Shown here piece by piece: positions 34,240 to 43,639 of a DNA stretch of 64,000 nt. The notes beneath the pieces were generated by a model, which was not told the origin of the DNA, ran no database searches, and saw nothing but the letters and a program-made list of their open reading frames with translations. The position numbers were made by a program, and so were the translations under genes. The stretch's first letter is position 1, and every line of letters starts with the position of its first letter. Source of the DNA: Neobacillus sp. YX16 (GTDB lineage Bacteria > Bacillota > Bacilli > Bacillales > Cytobacillaceae); contig NZ_CP126115.1 of assembly GCF_030123505.1 (NCBI RefSeq), positions 1,750,001-1,814,000 of the forward strand. Direction: 5' to 3'.

Positions 34240-35037
34240 ATGGACTGGGAATACATTGATCTTCAAGCTAAGCAATGGGTAATGGAAGCTGGGGATAAAA
34301 TTAGGGATTCTTTTTCTAAGACGTTAAATATCCAAACCAAATCAAATCCCAATGATTTAGTAACCAATATAGATAAGGAAATTGAACAATTTTTTATTAA
34401 TAAAATCAGAAAGACTTTCGTGAACCATAGAATATTCGGTGAAGAAGGTTTTGGGGATGAAGTAAGTAATCTTGATGGAGTTGTATGGATTATTGACCCG
34501 ATTGATGGGACAATGAACTTTATTCATCAACAGCGAAATTTTGCCATATCCTTAGGTGTATATGAAAATGGTATTGGTAAAATTGGGATTATTTATGATG
34601 TTGCTCACGGTGAATTATATCATGCTATTAGTGGTAAAGGAGCCTTTATGAATGAAACCCAGCTGCCTCCATTAAATAAAGTGACAGTCAAAGAATCAAT
34701 CATAGCATTAAATGCAAGTTGGGTAATGGAAAACCATCGTATTGACCATAACCTGCTAATACCACTGGTTAAAGAGGCAAGAGGTACAAGATCATATGGT
34801 ACTGCTGCACTTGAAATGGTGTTTGTGGCAACAGGAAGAGTGGATGCCTATATTTCGATGAGACTTTCCCCTTGGGATGTGGCTGCAGGTGCTGTTATTA
34901 TTGAAGAATTAGGTGGCCATGTAACCAATCTTAGAGGGAAAAAGCTTGATTTCCTTTCAAAAGATTCACTGCTCGTCGCAAAACCAGGGTTACACCCAAC
35001 CATCATAAATGATTATTTAAAAGAAGGAAAATGGTAA
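34240..35037 (+). CDS. yktC: inositol monophosphatase family protein YktC
   Basis: A 265-residue FIG superfamily phosphatase. Metal-ligand motifs are GEEGFG (about 67-72), WIIDPIDGTMNFIH (about 84-97) and the C-terminal SPWDVAAGAVIIEE. Hydrolyses inositol-1-phosphate or a related sugar phosphate; B. subtilis YktC is the equivalent by position. Ribosome site GGGAGGGG precedes the ATG. Confidence 0.9.
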   Translation: MDWEYIDLQAKQWVMEAGDKIRDSFSKTLNIQTKSNPNDLVTNIDKEIEQFFINKIRKTFVNHRIFGEEGFGDEVSNLDGVVWIIDPIDGTMNFIHQQRNFAISLGVYENGIGKIGIIYDVAHGELYHAISGKGAFMNETQLPPLNKVTVKESIIALNASWVMENHRIDHNLLIPLVKEARGTRSYGTAALEMVFVATGRVDAYISMRLSPWDVAAGAVIIEELGGHVTNLRGKKLDFLSKDSLLVAKPGLHPTIINDYLKEGKW

Positions 35038-35066
35038 AAAGAAGCCTATTTAGGCTTCTTTTTACC
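35036..35066. terminator. bidirectional terminator yktC/ylaF
   Basis: Perfect stem AAAAAGAAGCCTA/TAGGCTTCTTTTT between converging genes. Confidence 0.85.
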
Positions 35067-35072
35067 ATTTTC

Positions 35073-35258
35073 CTATAATTCTCCATTAGCTCTAAATTTA
35101 GCTTTTGTTTTAAAACCGAAGCCCATGACAAGTACTAATGCCATGATACTGCCAATAATACCTAAAATACTTTTTTCACCAATTGCCACACCAATTCCCA
35201 TAATACTTACGGTTGCAAGTATAGCGTAAAATACAAAAATCCATTTAATTTGCTTCAT
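35073..35258 (-). CDS. ylaF: YlaF-like small membrane protein (DUF5325)
   Basis: A 61-residue protein with two transmembrane segments (about 6-24 and 29-48) and a basic C-terminus (FKTKAKFRANGEL). Size, topology and position before typA fit YlaF (DUF5325). Function unknown. Confidence 0.72.
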   Translation of the reverse strand: MKQIKWIFVFYAILATVSIMGIGVAIGEKSILGIIGSIMALVLVMGFGFKTKAKFRANGEL

Positions 35259-35291
35259 TTTTAGCTAGTCCCCTTCGTCATCTAAATAAAT

Positions 35292-35518
35292 GGCTGTATT
35301 ATAGGTGAATGTTGATTTTAGAATCCTGTTGATTTGTGCGGAAGGCGCGAGACTCCTCGAAAATGCTATCGCATTTTCTTCGTGCGTGGGCAGATTCGAG
35401 GAAGGAAATCAATGTCCTGCAGGAGGACAGGACAGGGGAGACCCCGCTTATCTCTTAGCGTCGAGGAGGTTTCCTGAACCGCCTGGAGCACAAATCAACA
35501 GCCCAGTTTAAGACAGCC
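35292..35518. repeat. MITE-like intergenic repeat, copy A
   Basis: A 227-bp GC-richer element bounded by imperfect inverted ends: GGCTGTATTA...CTGTTGATTTGTGC on the left, GCACAAATCAACAG...AGACAGCC on the right. Internal hairpin GAAAATGC/GCATTTTC. Shares about 150 bp, with roughly ten differences by eye, with the reverse complement of 62720-63144. The spurious frame inside (35305-35511) is not a gene. It fills the ylaF-typA gap. Confidence 0.8.
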
Positions 35519-35672
35519 AAATAAAGAAATATTCCTTGTGATAAATAATATAGCTATATTCTACAGAAAATGCTTTTAGTTTTCCACCATTAATGTGGTA
35601 TAATACTTTAGTTGTTAATGGGAAACTATAAATAGCTTAAAATTTTTTTAAATAGAAGTAGGAGTGAAGCAC

Positions 35673-37511
35673 TTGAAATTAAGAGAAGATATCCGCAATA
35701 TAGCAATTATCGCACACGTTGACCACGGGAAAACGACTTTGGTTGACCAATTATTAAAGCAGTCAGGAACATTTCGTACAAATGAGCACGTTGAGGAACG
35801 TGCGATGGATTCCAACGATATTGAAAGGGAACGTGGAATTACGATTCTCGCTAAAAACACAGCGATTCAATATAAGGATAAACGAATCAATATTTTAGAT
35901 ACTCCTGGACATGCCGATTTTGGCGGCGAGGTTGAACGTATCATGAAAATGGTTGATGGTGTTTTACTAGTCGTGGATGCCTATGAAGGAACAATGCCAC
36001 AAACACGCTTCGTATTAAAAAAGGCGTTAGAACAAAATTTGACTCCAATTGTTGTCGTTAATAAAATTGACCGTGACTTTGCTCGTCCTTTGGAAGTAAT
36101 TGATGAGGTCATTGATTTATTTATTGAATTAGGTGCTAATGAAGATCAACTTGAGTTCCCGTTCATTTTTGCATCTGCAATAAACGGAACTGCCAGCCTG
36201 GATCATGAAAAGCAAGATGAAAACATGCAATGTTTGTATGATTCCATTGTGGAAAACATACCAGCACCAATTGACAATCGTGATGAGCCATTACAATTCC
36301 AAGTTGCTCTTCTTGACTATAATGACTATGTTGGAAGAATTGGAATTGGGCGCGTTTTCCGCGGCACCATGCATGTGGGACAGCAGGTTTCATTAATGAA
36401 AATAGATGGTTCTGTTAAACAATTCCGTGTAACGAAAATCTTTGGTTTCTTTGGACTAAAACGTCAGGAAATTCAAGAAGCAGTAGCGGGAGACTTAATT
36501 GCTGTTTCAGGTATGGAAGATATTAACGTGGGCGAAACCGTTTGTCCGGTTGAGCATCAAGAAGCATTACCAATTCTTAGAATTGATGAACCAACATTAC
36601 AGATGACTTTTGTTGTTAATAACAGCCCATTTGCAGGTAGAGAAGGTAAGTACTTAACTTCTAGAAAGATTGAAGAAAGACTACTCGCTCAGCTGCAAAC
36701 AGATGTAAGCTTACGTGTTGAAAATACAGATTCTCCGGATGCTTGGATTGTTTCTGGTCGTGGTGAGCTTCATTTATCGATTTTAATCGAAAACATGCGT
36801 CGTGAAGGCTATGAGCTTCAAGTCTCTAAGCCTGAAGTTATTGTAAAATTAATTGATGGTGTTCGTAGTGAGCCGATTGAAAGAGTACAAATTGATGTAC
36901 CAGAAGAGCATACAGGTTCTGTAATGGAATCAATTGGTGCCCGTAAAGGCGAAATGATTGATATGATTAATAACGGATCAGGTCAAGTCCGCTTAATCTT
37001 TAATGTTCCAGCACGTGGACTTATTGGCTACACGACAGAATTCTTAACAATGACACGTGGTTATGGAATAATAAATCACACATTTGACAGCTATCAGCCA
37101 ATGCTTCAAGGTCAAGTGGGAGGAAGACGTCAAGGTGTGCTAGTATCAATGGAATCAGGAAAAGCTTCTACTTATGGTATTATGAATGTTGAGGACCGTG
37201 GAACAATTTTCGTTGAACCTGGTACTGAAATATATGAAGGTATGATTGTTGGCGAACACACGCGTGAAAATGATATTACTGTTAATATCACAAAAGTGAA
37301 ACAAGCAACAAATATTCGTTCTGCAAACAAGGATCAAACATCGGTTATTAAGAAACCAAGACTAATGACACTTGAAGAGTCATTAGAATACCTAAACGAG
37401 GATGAATACTGTGAAGTTACACCAGAGTCAATCCGTTTACGTAAAAAGATTCTAGATAAAAATGAACGTGAAAGAATGGCCAAAAAGAAAAAGGTCGCAG
37501 AATTAAGTTAA
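35673..37511 (+). CDS. typA: translational GTPase TypA/BipA
   Basis: A 612-residue ribosome-associated GTPase: G1 [10 protein letters not shown]3 DTPGHADF, G4 NKID, then EF-G-like domains and the BipA C-terminal domain ([10 protein letters not shown]). Supports growth under stress and ribosome assembly. TTG 35673, 8 bases after TAGGAG, matches the B. subtilis N-terminus MKLR; GTG 35664 is too close to the ribosome site. Start is near the end of repeat copy A. Confidence 0.93.
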   Translation: MKLREDIRNIAIIAHVDHGKTTLVDQLLKQSGTFRTNEHVEERAMDSNDIERERGITILAKNTAIQYKDKRINILDTPGHADFGGEVERIMKMVDGVLLVVDAYEGTMPQTRFVLKKALEQNLTPIVVVNKIDRDFARPLEVIDEVIDLFIELGANEDQLEFPFIFASAINGTASLDHEKQDENMQCLYDSIVENIPAPIDNRDEPLQFQVALLDYNDYVGRIGIGRVFRGTMHVGQQVSLMKIDGSVKQFRVTKIFGFFGLKRQEIQEAVAGDLIAVSGMEDINVGETVCPVEHQEALPILRIDEPTLQMTFVVNNSPFAGREGKYLTSRKIEERLLAQLQTDVSLRVENTDSPDAWIVSGRGELHLSILIENMRREGYELQVSKPEVIVKLIDGVRSEPIERVQIDVPEEHTGSVMESIGARKGEMIDMINNGSGQVRLIFNVPARGLIGYTTEFLTMTRGYGIINHTFDSYQPMLQGQVGGRRQGVLVSMESGKASTYGIMNVEDRGTIFVEPGTEIYEGMIVGEHTRENDITVNITKVKQATNIRSANKDQTSVIKKPRLMTLEESLEYLNEDEYCEVTPESIRLRKKILDKNERERMAKKKKVAELS

Positions 37512-37536
37512 TTTCTCTTCGGGGGAGGTAATAGGC

Positions 37537-37857
37537 GTGAATGTAGCGGACCGGCTTTCTTTTTTTTCAGCCCTCTATAAAGTAACTGAACAACCAAAAT
37601 TGGGAATGTGGCTGCTTTATTTTACAATTGTAGCTCTCTCAATTTTGGTTTATAAACTTGGCTTTGCACAGAAGCAGAAGCTGCCGTTAATAAAATCAAT
37701 ATTGATTTATATATTTTTAGCTGCAGGGTGTACGATTCTTACTGCACTTGGAATCTTTTTACCAATAACAGAAGGGCTTGTTGTAGCAGCTTTGATTTTA
37801 ATCATTTACAAAATTCGCTTACATCAGTCGAAAAAACAGCAGGTTGAGGCAAAGTAA
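37537..37857 (+). CDS. ylaH: YlaH-like membrane protein
   Basis: A 106-residue protein with three hydrophobic segments (about 23-42, 54-73, 75-93), basic end. GTG start after GGGGGAGG. Directly downstream of typA, 25 bp, as ylaH in B. subtilis; probably the same operon. Function unknown. Confidence 0.8.
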   Translation: MNVADRLSFFSALYKVTEQPKLGMWLLYFTIVALSILVYKLGFAQKQKLPLIKSILIYIFLAAGCTILTALGIFLPITEGLVVAALILIIYKIRLHQSKKQQVEAK

Positions 37858-37870
37858 CGGGGGATTAAAC

Positions 37871-38167
37871 ATGAGATCGGTACAGGATGCACTCTATAAT
37901 TGGCTTTCGATAAAGGTTGTATGCGACGCTCGTCCTGAGGATACTGCAGCAAGAGAAACGTTAGACCTTTTTGATGAAATTATTAAGAATGAACAACATT
38001 TATCAAACGTTGAAGTGACAACTGATGATGTGATGTATTATGTCACTTATATTCATGAGGGTGAATCGAAGAAGGCGAGATTTCCTCGTGAACTTATCGA
38101 AGTAATGCTTAAGCAAATTAACCAAGAGCCTGATAAATATTGCAACTTCCCGTTTGAAAATGAATAA
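37871..38167 (+). CDS. conserved hypothetical protein (98 aa)
   Basis: A soluble, acidic 98-residue protein (MRSVQDALYNWLSIKVVCDA at the N-terminus, CNFPFENE end). ATG 37871 after GGGGGAT; the longer frame overlaps ylaH. Third gene of the typA-ylaH unit, which ends at the following terminator. Family not recognised. Confidence 0.75.
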   Translation: MRSVQDALYNWLSIKVVCDARPEDTAARETLDLFDEIIKNEQHLSNVEVTTDDVMYYVTYIHEGESKKARFPRELIEVMLKQINQEPDKYCNFPFENE

Positions 38168-38208
38168 AAAAAACATGCCAATTCCACAACGGAATTGGCA
38201 TGTTTTTT
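38166..38208. terminator. bidirectional terminator
   Basis: Long stem AAAACATGCCAATTCC/GGAATTGGCATGTTTT between the ylaH unit and converging ylaI. Confidence 0.9.
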
Positions 38209-38407
38209 ACCAATCATCCTTCTCAGACTGTGCTCGATAAAATCTAAAGTTACCTGTATCAATTCTTGCTTTTGTTTTATCAGAGATTCTACTACTACAG
38301 TCTTGACACATATATGTATGGATAGGACGATTTCGAAGACGTTTAGCTACAAATGATTCATCTTCAATCGATTCAATTTTGTCGCAGATTACGCATTTTA
38401 CTCTCAT
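38207..38407 (-). CDS. ylaI: YlaI-like zinc-ribbon protein (DUF2197)
   Basis: A 66-residue protein with two CxxC pairs, CVIC and CQDC, about 30 residues apart, as in a zinc ribbon. MRVKCVICDK start at ATG 38407, after GAGGTG; the ORF extension upstream is unsupported. Matches YlaI by content and position. Confidence 0.82.
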   Translation of the reverse strand: MRVKCVICDKIESIEDESFVAKRLRNRPIHTYMCQDCSSRISDKTKARIDTGNFRFYRAQSEKDDW

Positions 38408-38585
38408 AAAGCACCTCACGAGTCCATTCTAGTCTTGCTTTTCTTATACTATAGTATATCATGCAAAGATGATATCAAGTAAATCAATTGTGATTAAGTT
38501 GCTGAAAAAAACAGATAATAGTACTATGAGAATGTCTGTCTTTTTGATATAAGGATGTAAGGAATTGAATGAAGGGGTTGTAAGT

Positions 38586-39041
38586 ATGCCGAATCAAGTA
38601 GAACCAAGACTCATTAAGCCATTATATGATGAGCTGCAGAAAGAAAGGTTTGTAACATTAGCAACGGTAGATTATGAAACAGGTGGTCCAAATGTTAACG
38701 CGATATCTTGGATTTTAGCAAAAGATGAAGAAACCATTTATTTTGCAGTAGATAATAAATCTAGAATTATTCAAAATATCACACAAAATAATAAAGTGGT
38801 TATCAATTTAATTGCTAATGAATCTACATATTCCATACAAGGTGAAGCATCATTGAAAGAAGAACGGCTTCAGGACGTTCCTTTAAAGCTTGCGTTGATT
38901 GAAATTCAGATTCATGAGGTTAGGGATGTCATGTTTTATGGTTCCAAAATTGTTACAGAGCCACAGTATGACAAAACATATGATAAAAACGCTGCTGCCC
39001 GGTTAGATACCCAGGTAATGGAAGCAATGAAAAAAGCTTAG
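38586..39041 (+). CDS. pyridoxamine 5'-phosphate oxidase-like flavin-binding protein
   Basis: A 151-residue split-barrel protein: RFVTLATVDYETGGPNVNAI, IYFAVDNKSRIIQNI and VVINLIANESTYSIQGEA are typical of PNPOx-like FMN-binding barrels. ATG 38586 follows GAAGGGG. Exact reaction unknown. Confidence 0.75.
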   Translation: MPNQVEPRLIKPLYDELQKERFVTLATVDYETGGPNVNAISWILAKDEETIYFAVDNKSRIIQNITQNNKVVINLIANESTYSIQGEASLKEERLQDVPLKLALIEIQIHEVRDVMFYGSKIVTEPQYDKTYDKNAAARLDTQVMEAMKKA

Positions 39042-39060
39042 TCGATGACTAAGCTTTTCT
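39031..39060 (+). terminator. Rho-independent terminator
   Basis: Perfect stem AAAAGCTTAGTC/GACTAAGCTTTT around a 3-nt loop; begins inside the upstream gene's last codons. Confidence 0.75.
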
Positions 39061-39072
39061 ATTTATAACCTT

Positions 39073-39660
39073 TTATTTATAATGTTTGGATTCTTCTTGC
39101 TGTTTATCCTCTAAACTTTTCTTCTCGTTCTCCTGCAGCTTTTTCTTTGGTTCTTCTGGAGCATTTTTAGGATTAGGATCAATTATATCTCCAGGGATTT
39201 CAGGCATTAGTCTGCCTGCCACGTCGGCAAGCTCTTCCATTATACCTTGTAGGGGTCTTCCTTTTTCGATATCTGCGGCAATTTCTTTCAGACGCTGATT
39301 TGTATCTGCATCAGCCACTACGATTGCGCGTGCACCATAAGGGTCTTCCTTCAAGCTTTCTGCAACAGAATATTTTATTGAGCCCACTTGAGACCGTTCA
39401 ATCTTTGAATTTACATCGATACCAACAATGGCATATCTGCCAATGACAACTGCGGTTGCATCATGAACATTTGGAATACTAGTGGCAAGGTCAACTAATC
39501 GTTTGGAAACCTCCTGACCCGTTTTCCGGTCTACATCTTCTATATAACTGTTTTTAACGTTAACCAATGATTGCTTTTCATTATTTTGCGCATTGTTGCT
39601 ATTGTTGTTACAAGCAGCTAGGACCAAAACTAAAGTGGTAAATATGAAAAGCTTCTTCAT
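39073..39660 (-). CDS. ylaJ: YhcN/YlaJ-family lipoprotein
   Basis: A 195-residue lipoprotein (MKKLFIFTTLVLVLAAC, lipobox LAAC), Asn-rich linker, then a YhcN/YlaJ domain (VPNVHDATAVVIGRYAIVG-like) and a long Lys/Glu-rich tail. Family members are sporulation or spore-membrane lipoproteins. ATG 39660 is preferred; a GTG at 39672 lies in the GGAGGTGG ribosome site. Divergent from ylaK. Confidence 0.85.
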   Translation of the reverse strand: MKKLFIFTTLVLVLAACNNNSNNAQNNEKQSLVNVKNSYIEDVDRKTGQEVSKRLVDLATSIPNVHDATAVVIGRYAIVGIDVNSKIERSQVGSIKYSVAESLKEDPYGARAIVVADADTNQRLKEIAADIEKGRPLQGIMEELADVAGRLMPEIPGDIIDPNPKNAPEEPKKKLQENEKKSLEDKQQEESKHYK

Positions 39661-39864
39661 GATAAAATCCACCTCCAGATAGAGTTGTATAACCGATTCA
39701 CTTGTGTTCTCTGGAATTTCGTTATACTCAACTTACATTTATTGTGCGGAAATCCTTCTATCTTTATTCGAACAAACATATATTTTACCAAAGTCCTATC
39801 TAGCAATAGGTTTGTAATGAACGGATTAACAAACCAATCAACTAGAAAAAGTGGAGGCGTCGCT

Positions 39865-41193
39865 TTGAGTAAAATATACGTGTTAGATACAAACGTCTTA
39901 TTACAAGACCCGTATTCCATATTCTCATTCGAAGATAATGAAGTAGTCATTCCTGCAGTTGTCCTTGAAGAAGTGGACTCAAAGAAAAGGTACATGGATG
40001 AAATAGGGAGAAATGCCCGTCATGTATCAAGATTAATTGATGAATTGCGAGCAGCGGGTAAGCTTCATGAAAAAATCCCTCTTGAAAATGGTGGAACAAT
40101 TAGAATTGAACTTAATCATCGTGCTTTTCATGAATTACAAGAAATTTTTGTAGAAAAAACAAATGACAATCGAATTCTCGCAGTTGCAAAAAATTTATCA
40201 ACAGAAGAACAGCAAAAGGAAAATGGAAAGCCTGTAATCCTTGTAAGTAAGGATACATTAGTCAGGGTAAAGGCAGACGCTATTGGATTAACTGCTGAAG
40301 ATTTTTTAAGTGACAGGGTGGTCGAAATTGACCATATTTACACAGGTTTTTTGGAAGTTTTTTTATCTGTAGAATTGTTGGGTTCCTTTTATGAAAAAGG
40401 GGAATTACTTTTATCGGAAATTGGAAAGTATTCATTTTATCCAAATCAATACTTAATCATGAAAGACGCACTAGGAGGTTCCGCGTCAGCGTTAGGGATG
40501 GTCGATAAAACAAGAAAAAAGGTAAAGAAACTTGCTATTAATCAAGAACATGTATGGGGAATTCACCCTAGAAATGTGCAGCAAACGATGGCAATCGAGC
40601 TGCTGCTTCGTAAGGATATCCCGCTTATTACCCTAATCGGAAAAGCAGGGACAGGTAAAACCTTGCTGGCGCTGGCATCTGGACTAATGCAGACAGAGGA
40701 CTTTAGAGAATTTAAAAAGCTATTAGTAGCCAGACCGATTGTACCGGTAGGTAAGGATCTAGGGTATTTGCCCGGTGAAAAACAAGAAAAACTTAGACCA
40801 TGGATGCAGCCGATATTTGATAATCTTGAATACCTTTTTAATACTAAAAAGCCAGGAGAATTGGATGCAATCCTTGCAGGAATGGGTTCGATAGAGGTAG
40901 AAGCTTTAACCTATATCAGGGGAAGAAGTCTGCCAAAGCAATTTATTATTATTGATGAAGCCCAAAATTTAACAAAACATGAAGTGAAAACAATCTTAAC
41001 GCGTGTGGGTGAGGGTAGCAAGATTGTTTTAATGGGTGATCCTGAACAAATAGACCATCCATATCTTGACGCCTACAATAATGGTCTAACCTATGTCGTG
41101 GAACGTTTTAAAGACCAGGTTATTTCCGGACATGTTAAGCTGTTAAAAGGGGAACGATCAGGATTAGCCAGGCTGGCAGCCGATTTGCTGTAG
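39865..41193 (+). CDS. ylaK: PhoH-family ATPase with PIN domain
   Basis: A 442-residue protein: PIN nuclease domain (YVLDTNVLLQDP at the N-terminus, conserved acidic residues through about 150) fused to a PhoH ATPase with Walker A GKAGTGKT and Walker B IIIDEAQN. PhoH2-like proteins are RNA helicase/nuclease candidates. TTG 39865 follows GTGGAGG and gives the B. subtilis YlaK length; the 60-codon upstream extension is not supported. Confidence 0.9.
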   Translation: MSKIYVLDTNVLLQDPYSIFSFEDNEVVIPAVVLEEVDSKKRYMDEIGRNARHVSRLIDELRAAGKLHEKIPLENGGTIRIELNHRAFHELQEIFVEKTNDNRILAVAKNLSTEEQQKENGKPVILVSKDTLVRVKADAIGLTAEDFLSDRVVEIDHIYTGFLEVFLSVELLGSFYEKGELLLSEIGKYSFYPNQYLIMKDALGGSASALGMVDKTRKKVKKLAINQEHVWGIHPRNVQQTMAIELLLRKDIPLITLIGKAGTGKTLLALASGLMQTEDFREFKKLLVARPIVPVGKDLGYLPGEKQEKLRPWMQPIFDNLEYLFNTKKPGELDAILAGMGSIEVEALTYIRGRSLPKQFIIIDEAQNLTKHEVKTILTRVGEGSKIVLMGDPEQIDHPYLDAYNNGLTYVVERFKDQVISGHVKLLKGERSGLARLAADLL

Positions 41194-41224
41194 CCGAAGA
41201 GACATATGAATGATAATCGCAAAA

Positions 41225-41256
41225 AACGGGTACCAAATTGGCACCCGTTGTTTACT
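41225..41256. terminator. terminator ylaK/ylaL
   Basis: Stem AACGGGT-A-CC/GG-C-ACCCGTT between converging genes, with A run on one side and TTGTTTACT on the other. Confidence 0.7.
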
Positions 41257-41752
41257 ATTTAATAATAAACGCTCTTACGTTCTTTATCGGGTCTAATAGG
41301 TTGGAACCATCACCGAAATAAACATGGACAGGTCCATCTTCTGAAAGTGGTTTACCACCATCTGAAAAACCTAATATTAGATCCTTTGCCTTATCAAGAG
41401 ATATCTCATGTTCTGATGCTGTAGTTTTTATGGTTAATGCGAAGGCATCTTCAACAAGTTCTGCATTTTTTAAAAAAGGCAGGATAGGTATACCGAAACT
41501 ACCTGTTAATACCTTTTCCTTCTCATATTTCTTCTCCGTTTTTAATGTTGGCGGATAGACAGCACCCTCCATGATTTCTCTGTCCCAATGTTTTGATACC
41601 GATTTAGTGTACTCCTCAAGTTCATTTTTATTTTCAAAGGATGTAGAGAAGTATGTAGTCAAATCCACCTTTCGATCATCAAATATCCAAACTGTGGGAT
41701 CGAGAGTAATTGTGTATTTTACCTTTCCGGATAGTACGATTATATTTTCCAT
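41255..41752 (-). CDS. ylaL: YlaL-like conserved protein
   Basis: A 165-residue soluble protein with LSGKVKYTITLDPTVWIFDD at the N-terminus and KDLILGFSDGGKPLSEDGP then VHVYFGDGSNLLDPI toward the end. Assigned to ylaL by position and size. Function unknown. Confidence 0.75.
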   Translation of the reverse strand: MENIIVLSGKVKYTITLDPTVWIFDDRKVDLTTYFSTSFENKNELEEYTKSVSKHWDREIMEGAVYPPTLKTEKKYEKEKVLTGSFGIPILPFLKNAELVEDAFALTIKTTASEHEISLDKAKDLILGFSDGGKPLSEDGPVHVYFGDGSNLLDPIKNVRAFIIK

Positions 41753-41927
41753 CTTTCATTCCTCCAGTTCATTTCTATTAAAGTATAGCGTGAAATAGAA
41801 TGAATGTCATATAAGGAATATGAAGGAACTATATGCCCCTCTAGGTTATTGTTCTTGCATTTTTCTGTGGTAAAAGGTAAAATTTATAGATAAGTTGGGT
41901 TATCGCTCTGAAATGGGGGGATCAATG

Positions 41928-42209
41928 TTGGCGTCTGAAATGATAGTGAATCATCAGGAAAAAGCCTATGCCTTGTTACAGGCAGACGCTGAAAAAATAT
42001 TAAAGCTTATTAAGGTGCAAATGGAAAATCTCACGATGCCTCAATGCCCTCTTTATGAAGAGGTATTGGATACGCAAATGTTTGGTTTATCGAGAGAGAT
42101 AGAATTTGCGGTAAGATTAGGCTTAATTGAAGTCAAGGATGGCAAAGCGATTTTAGATAAATTAGAAAGAGAATTATCTGCGCTTCATGAAGCATCCCTT
42201 AGAAAATAG
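41928..42209 (+). CDS. ylaN: YlaN (UPF0358), Fur/iron-linked protein
   Basis: A 93-residue helical protein; [20 protein letters not shown] and [12 protein letters not shown] are nearly identical to B. subtilis YlaN. Essential in B. subtilis under iron limitation and reported to interact with Fur. Two starts compete: ATG 41925 (4 bases after GGGGGG) and TTG 41928 (7 bases). The latter gives MASEMIV-like homologue length and is chosen with moderate confidence. Confidence 0.9.
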   Translation: MASEMIVNHQEKAYALLQADAEKILKLIKVQMENLTMPQCPLYEEVLDTQMFGLSREIEFAVRLGLIEVKDGKAILDKLERELSALHEASLRK

Positions 42210-42211
42210 CT

Positions 42212-42250
42212 AAAAAACTCAAACAATGGTGATGTGTTGTTTGAGTTTTT
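42212..42250 (+). terminator. terminator of ylaN
   Basis: Stem CTCAAACAA/TTGTTTGAG flanked by A6 and T6 runs. Confidence 0.85.
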
Positions 42251-42337
42251 TATTAACCTTTTATTTTTTCAGAATATTCCTATTCAAAAGATTGGAGTAA
42301 TGTAACTTTTCCTCAACTAATTCGTTCCATTTTCTAT

Positions 42338-42343
42338 TATAAT
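42338..42343 (+). promoter_or_regulatory. -10 element upstream of ftsW
   Basis: TATAAT 39 bases before the ftsW start; no good -35 seen at the standard distance. Confidence 0.4.
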
Positions 42344-42381
42344 AGCAATAACGACAATTTTAAAAACGAGGAAGTTATAAC

Positions 42382-43581
42382 ATGTTTAAAAAAATATTGA
42401 AATCCTATGATTATTCACTAATTATCGCAATCATCCTTTTATCTTTATTTGGATTAGTAATGGTTTATAGTGCCAGCATGGCCTCAAGCGTCCAAAGGTA
42501 TGAAGTTCCTAGTGACCATTTTTACACCAAGCAAAGACTATTTTTACTAGGGGCAGCTGTGGTATTTATTTTTACTGCATTGTTTCCTTATAAAATAATG
42601 AAAAGCACAAAATTTCTAGTACCTATGGTTGGTCTTTCTGTATTTGGGCTTTTGGGGCTTTTTATTTTTGGACATGTTGCTGGGAATGCCCAGAGTTGGT
42701 TTAAAATCGGTCCATTAAGCCTGCAGCCAGCAGAGTTTGTAAAAATATTTGTCATTATTTACTTGTCTGCAGTGTATGCAAAAAAGCAGGCATATATAAA
42801 TAAATTTAATCACGGAGTTCTGCCTCCCTTAGCATATCTTGTTATTGTTTGTGGTTTAATTGCTTTGCAGCCTGACTTTGGAACAGCGATGATCATTGGT
42901 TTAATCGCAGGTACAATTATTATTTCATCTGGAATGAACTTTAAAAATATAGCAAAGTTAATTTTACTTGGGCTTATCTTAGCCTCTCCATTCCTTATTG
43001 CCTTAAAGGGTGAAATATTTTCTGAGAAACGAATAGAGCGATTTACGGTTTTAAGTAATCCGTTTGAGGATGAATTGGATGCAGGTTTTCACCTAGCGAA
43101 TTCATACATAGCAATTGGTTCAGGAGGGATAAATGGTTTAGGTTTAGGTAAAAGTGTGCAAAAACTTGGCTATTTACCAGAATCCCATACTGACTTCATA
43201 ATGGCGGTAATTGCGGAGGAACTGGGTATTTGGGGAGTAAGCTTTGTAGTACTTACGCTGGCATTTATTGTTTTAAGAGGTATATATATTGGGTTGCGGT
43301 GTAAAGATCCATTTGGAAGTTTATTAGCAATAGGGATTTCAAGTATGATTGGAATTCAATCGTTCATCAACCTAGCTGGTGTTTCAGGTGTTATACCGCT
43401 TACAGGTGTCCCTCTGCCGTTTATAAGCTATGGCGGTTCTTCACTGCTGCAATTAGCAATTGCTTCTGGCATTCTAGTAAATGTTTCTATGTTTGTTAAA
43501 TATGAAAATAAATATAAACAACAGCACCAAGAAAAAAATAGTAATCATCAAGATGGAAATGTATATCAATTTAGAACATAG
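42382..43581 (+). CDS. ftsW: peptidoglycan glycosyltransferase FtsW
   Basis: A 399-residue SEDS protein with about ten transmembrane helices. Family marks: LLSLFGLVMVYSAS at the N-terminus, LQPAEFVKIF, LQPDFGTAMII, LPESHTDFIMAVIAEELG and the C-terminal PLPFISYGGSS. SEDS proteins polymerise lipid II; this is the division enzyme by position between ylaN and pycA. Asn/Gln-rich cytosolic tail. Confidence 0.93.
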   Translation: MFKKILKSYDYSLIIAIILLSLFGLVMVYSASMASSVQRYEVPSDHFYTKQRLFLLGAAVVFIFTALFPYKIMKSTKFLVPMVGLSVFGLLGLFIFGHVAGNAQSWFKIGPLSLQPAEFVKIFVIIYLSAVYAKKQAYINKFNHGVLPPLAYLVIVCGLIALQPDFGTAMIIGLIAGTIIISSGMNFKNIAKLILLGLILASPFLIALKGEIFSEKRIERFTVLSNPFEDELDAGFHLANSYIAIGSGGINGLGLGKSVQKLGYLPESHTDFIMAVIAEELGIWGVSFVVLTLAFIVLRGIYIGLRCKDPFGSLLAIGISSMIGIQSFINLAGVSGVIPLTGVPLPFISYGGSSLLQLAIASGILVNVSMFVKYENKYKQQHQEKNSNHQDGNVYQFRT

Positions 43582-43613
43582 CGCGGGGAGAAGAGTGTTC
43601 CCTGCGCTTTTAT
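43580..43613 (+). terminator. terminator of ftsW
   Basis: Stem AGCGCGGGGA/TCCCTGCGCT with one wobble pair, tail TTTTATT. Confidence 0.75.
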
Positions 43614-43639
43614 TCAAAATGAGATAAGGGGTGCCAAAA

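Noticed and set aside
35305..35511. 68-residue plus-strand frame between ylaF and typA
   Set aside because: Lies wholly within repeat copy A; no ribosome site, and the frame reflects the GC-rich repeat.
39685..39864. 60-codon extension upstream of ylaK
   Set aside because: No ribosome site; overlaps the divergent ylaJ control region, and the TTG at 39865 gives the family length.
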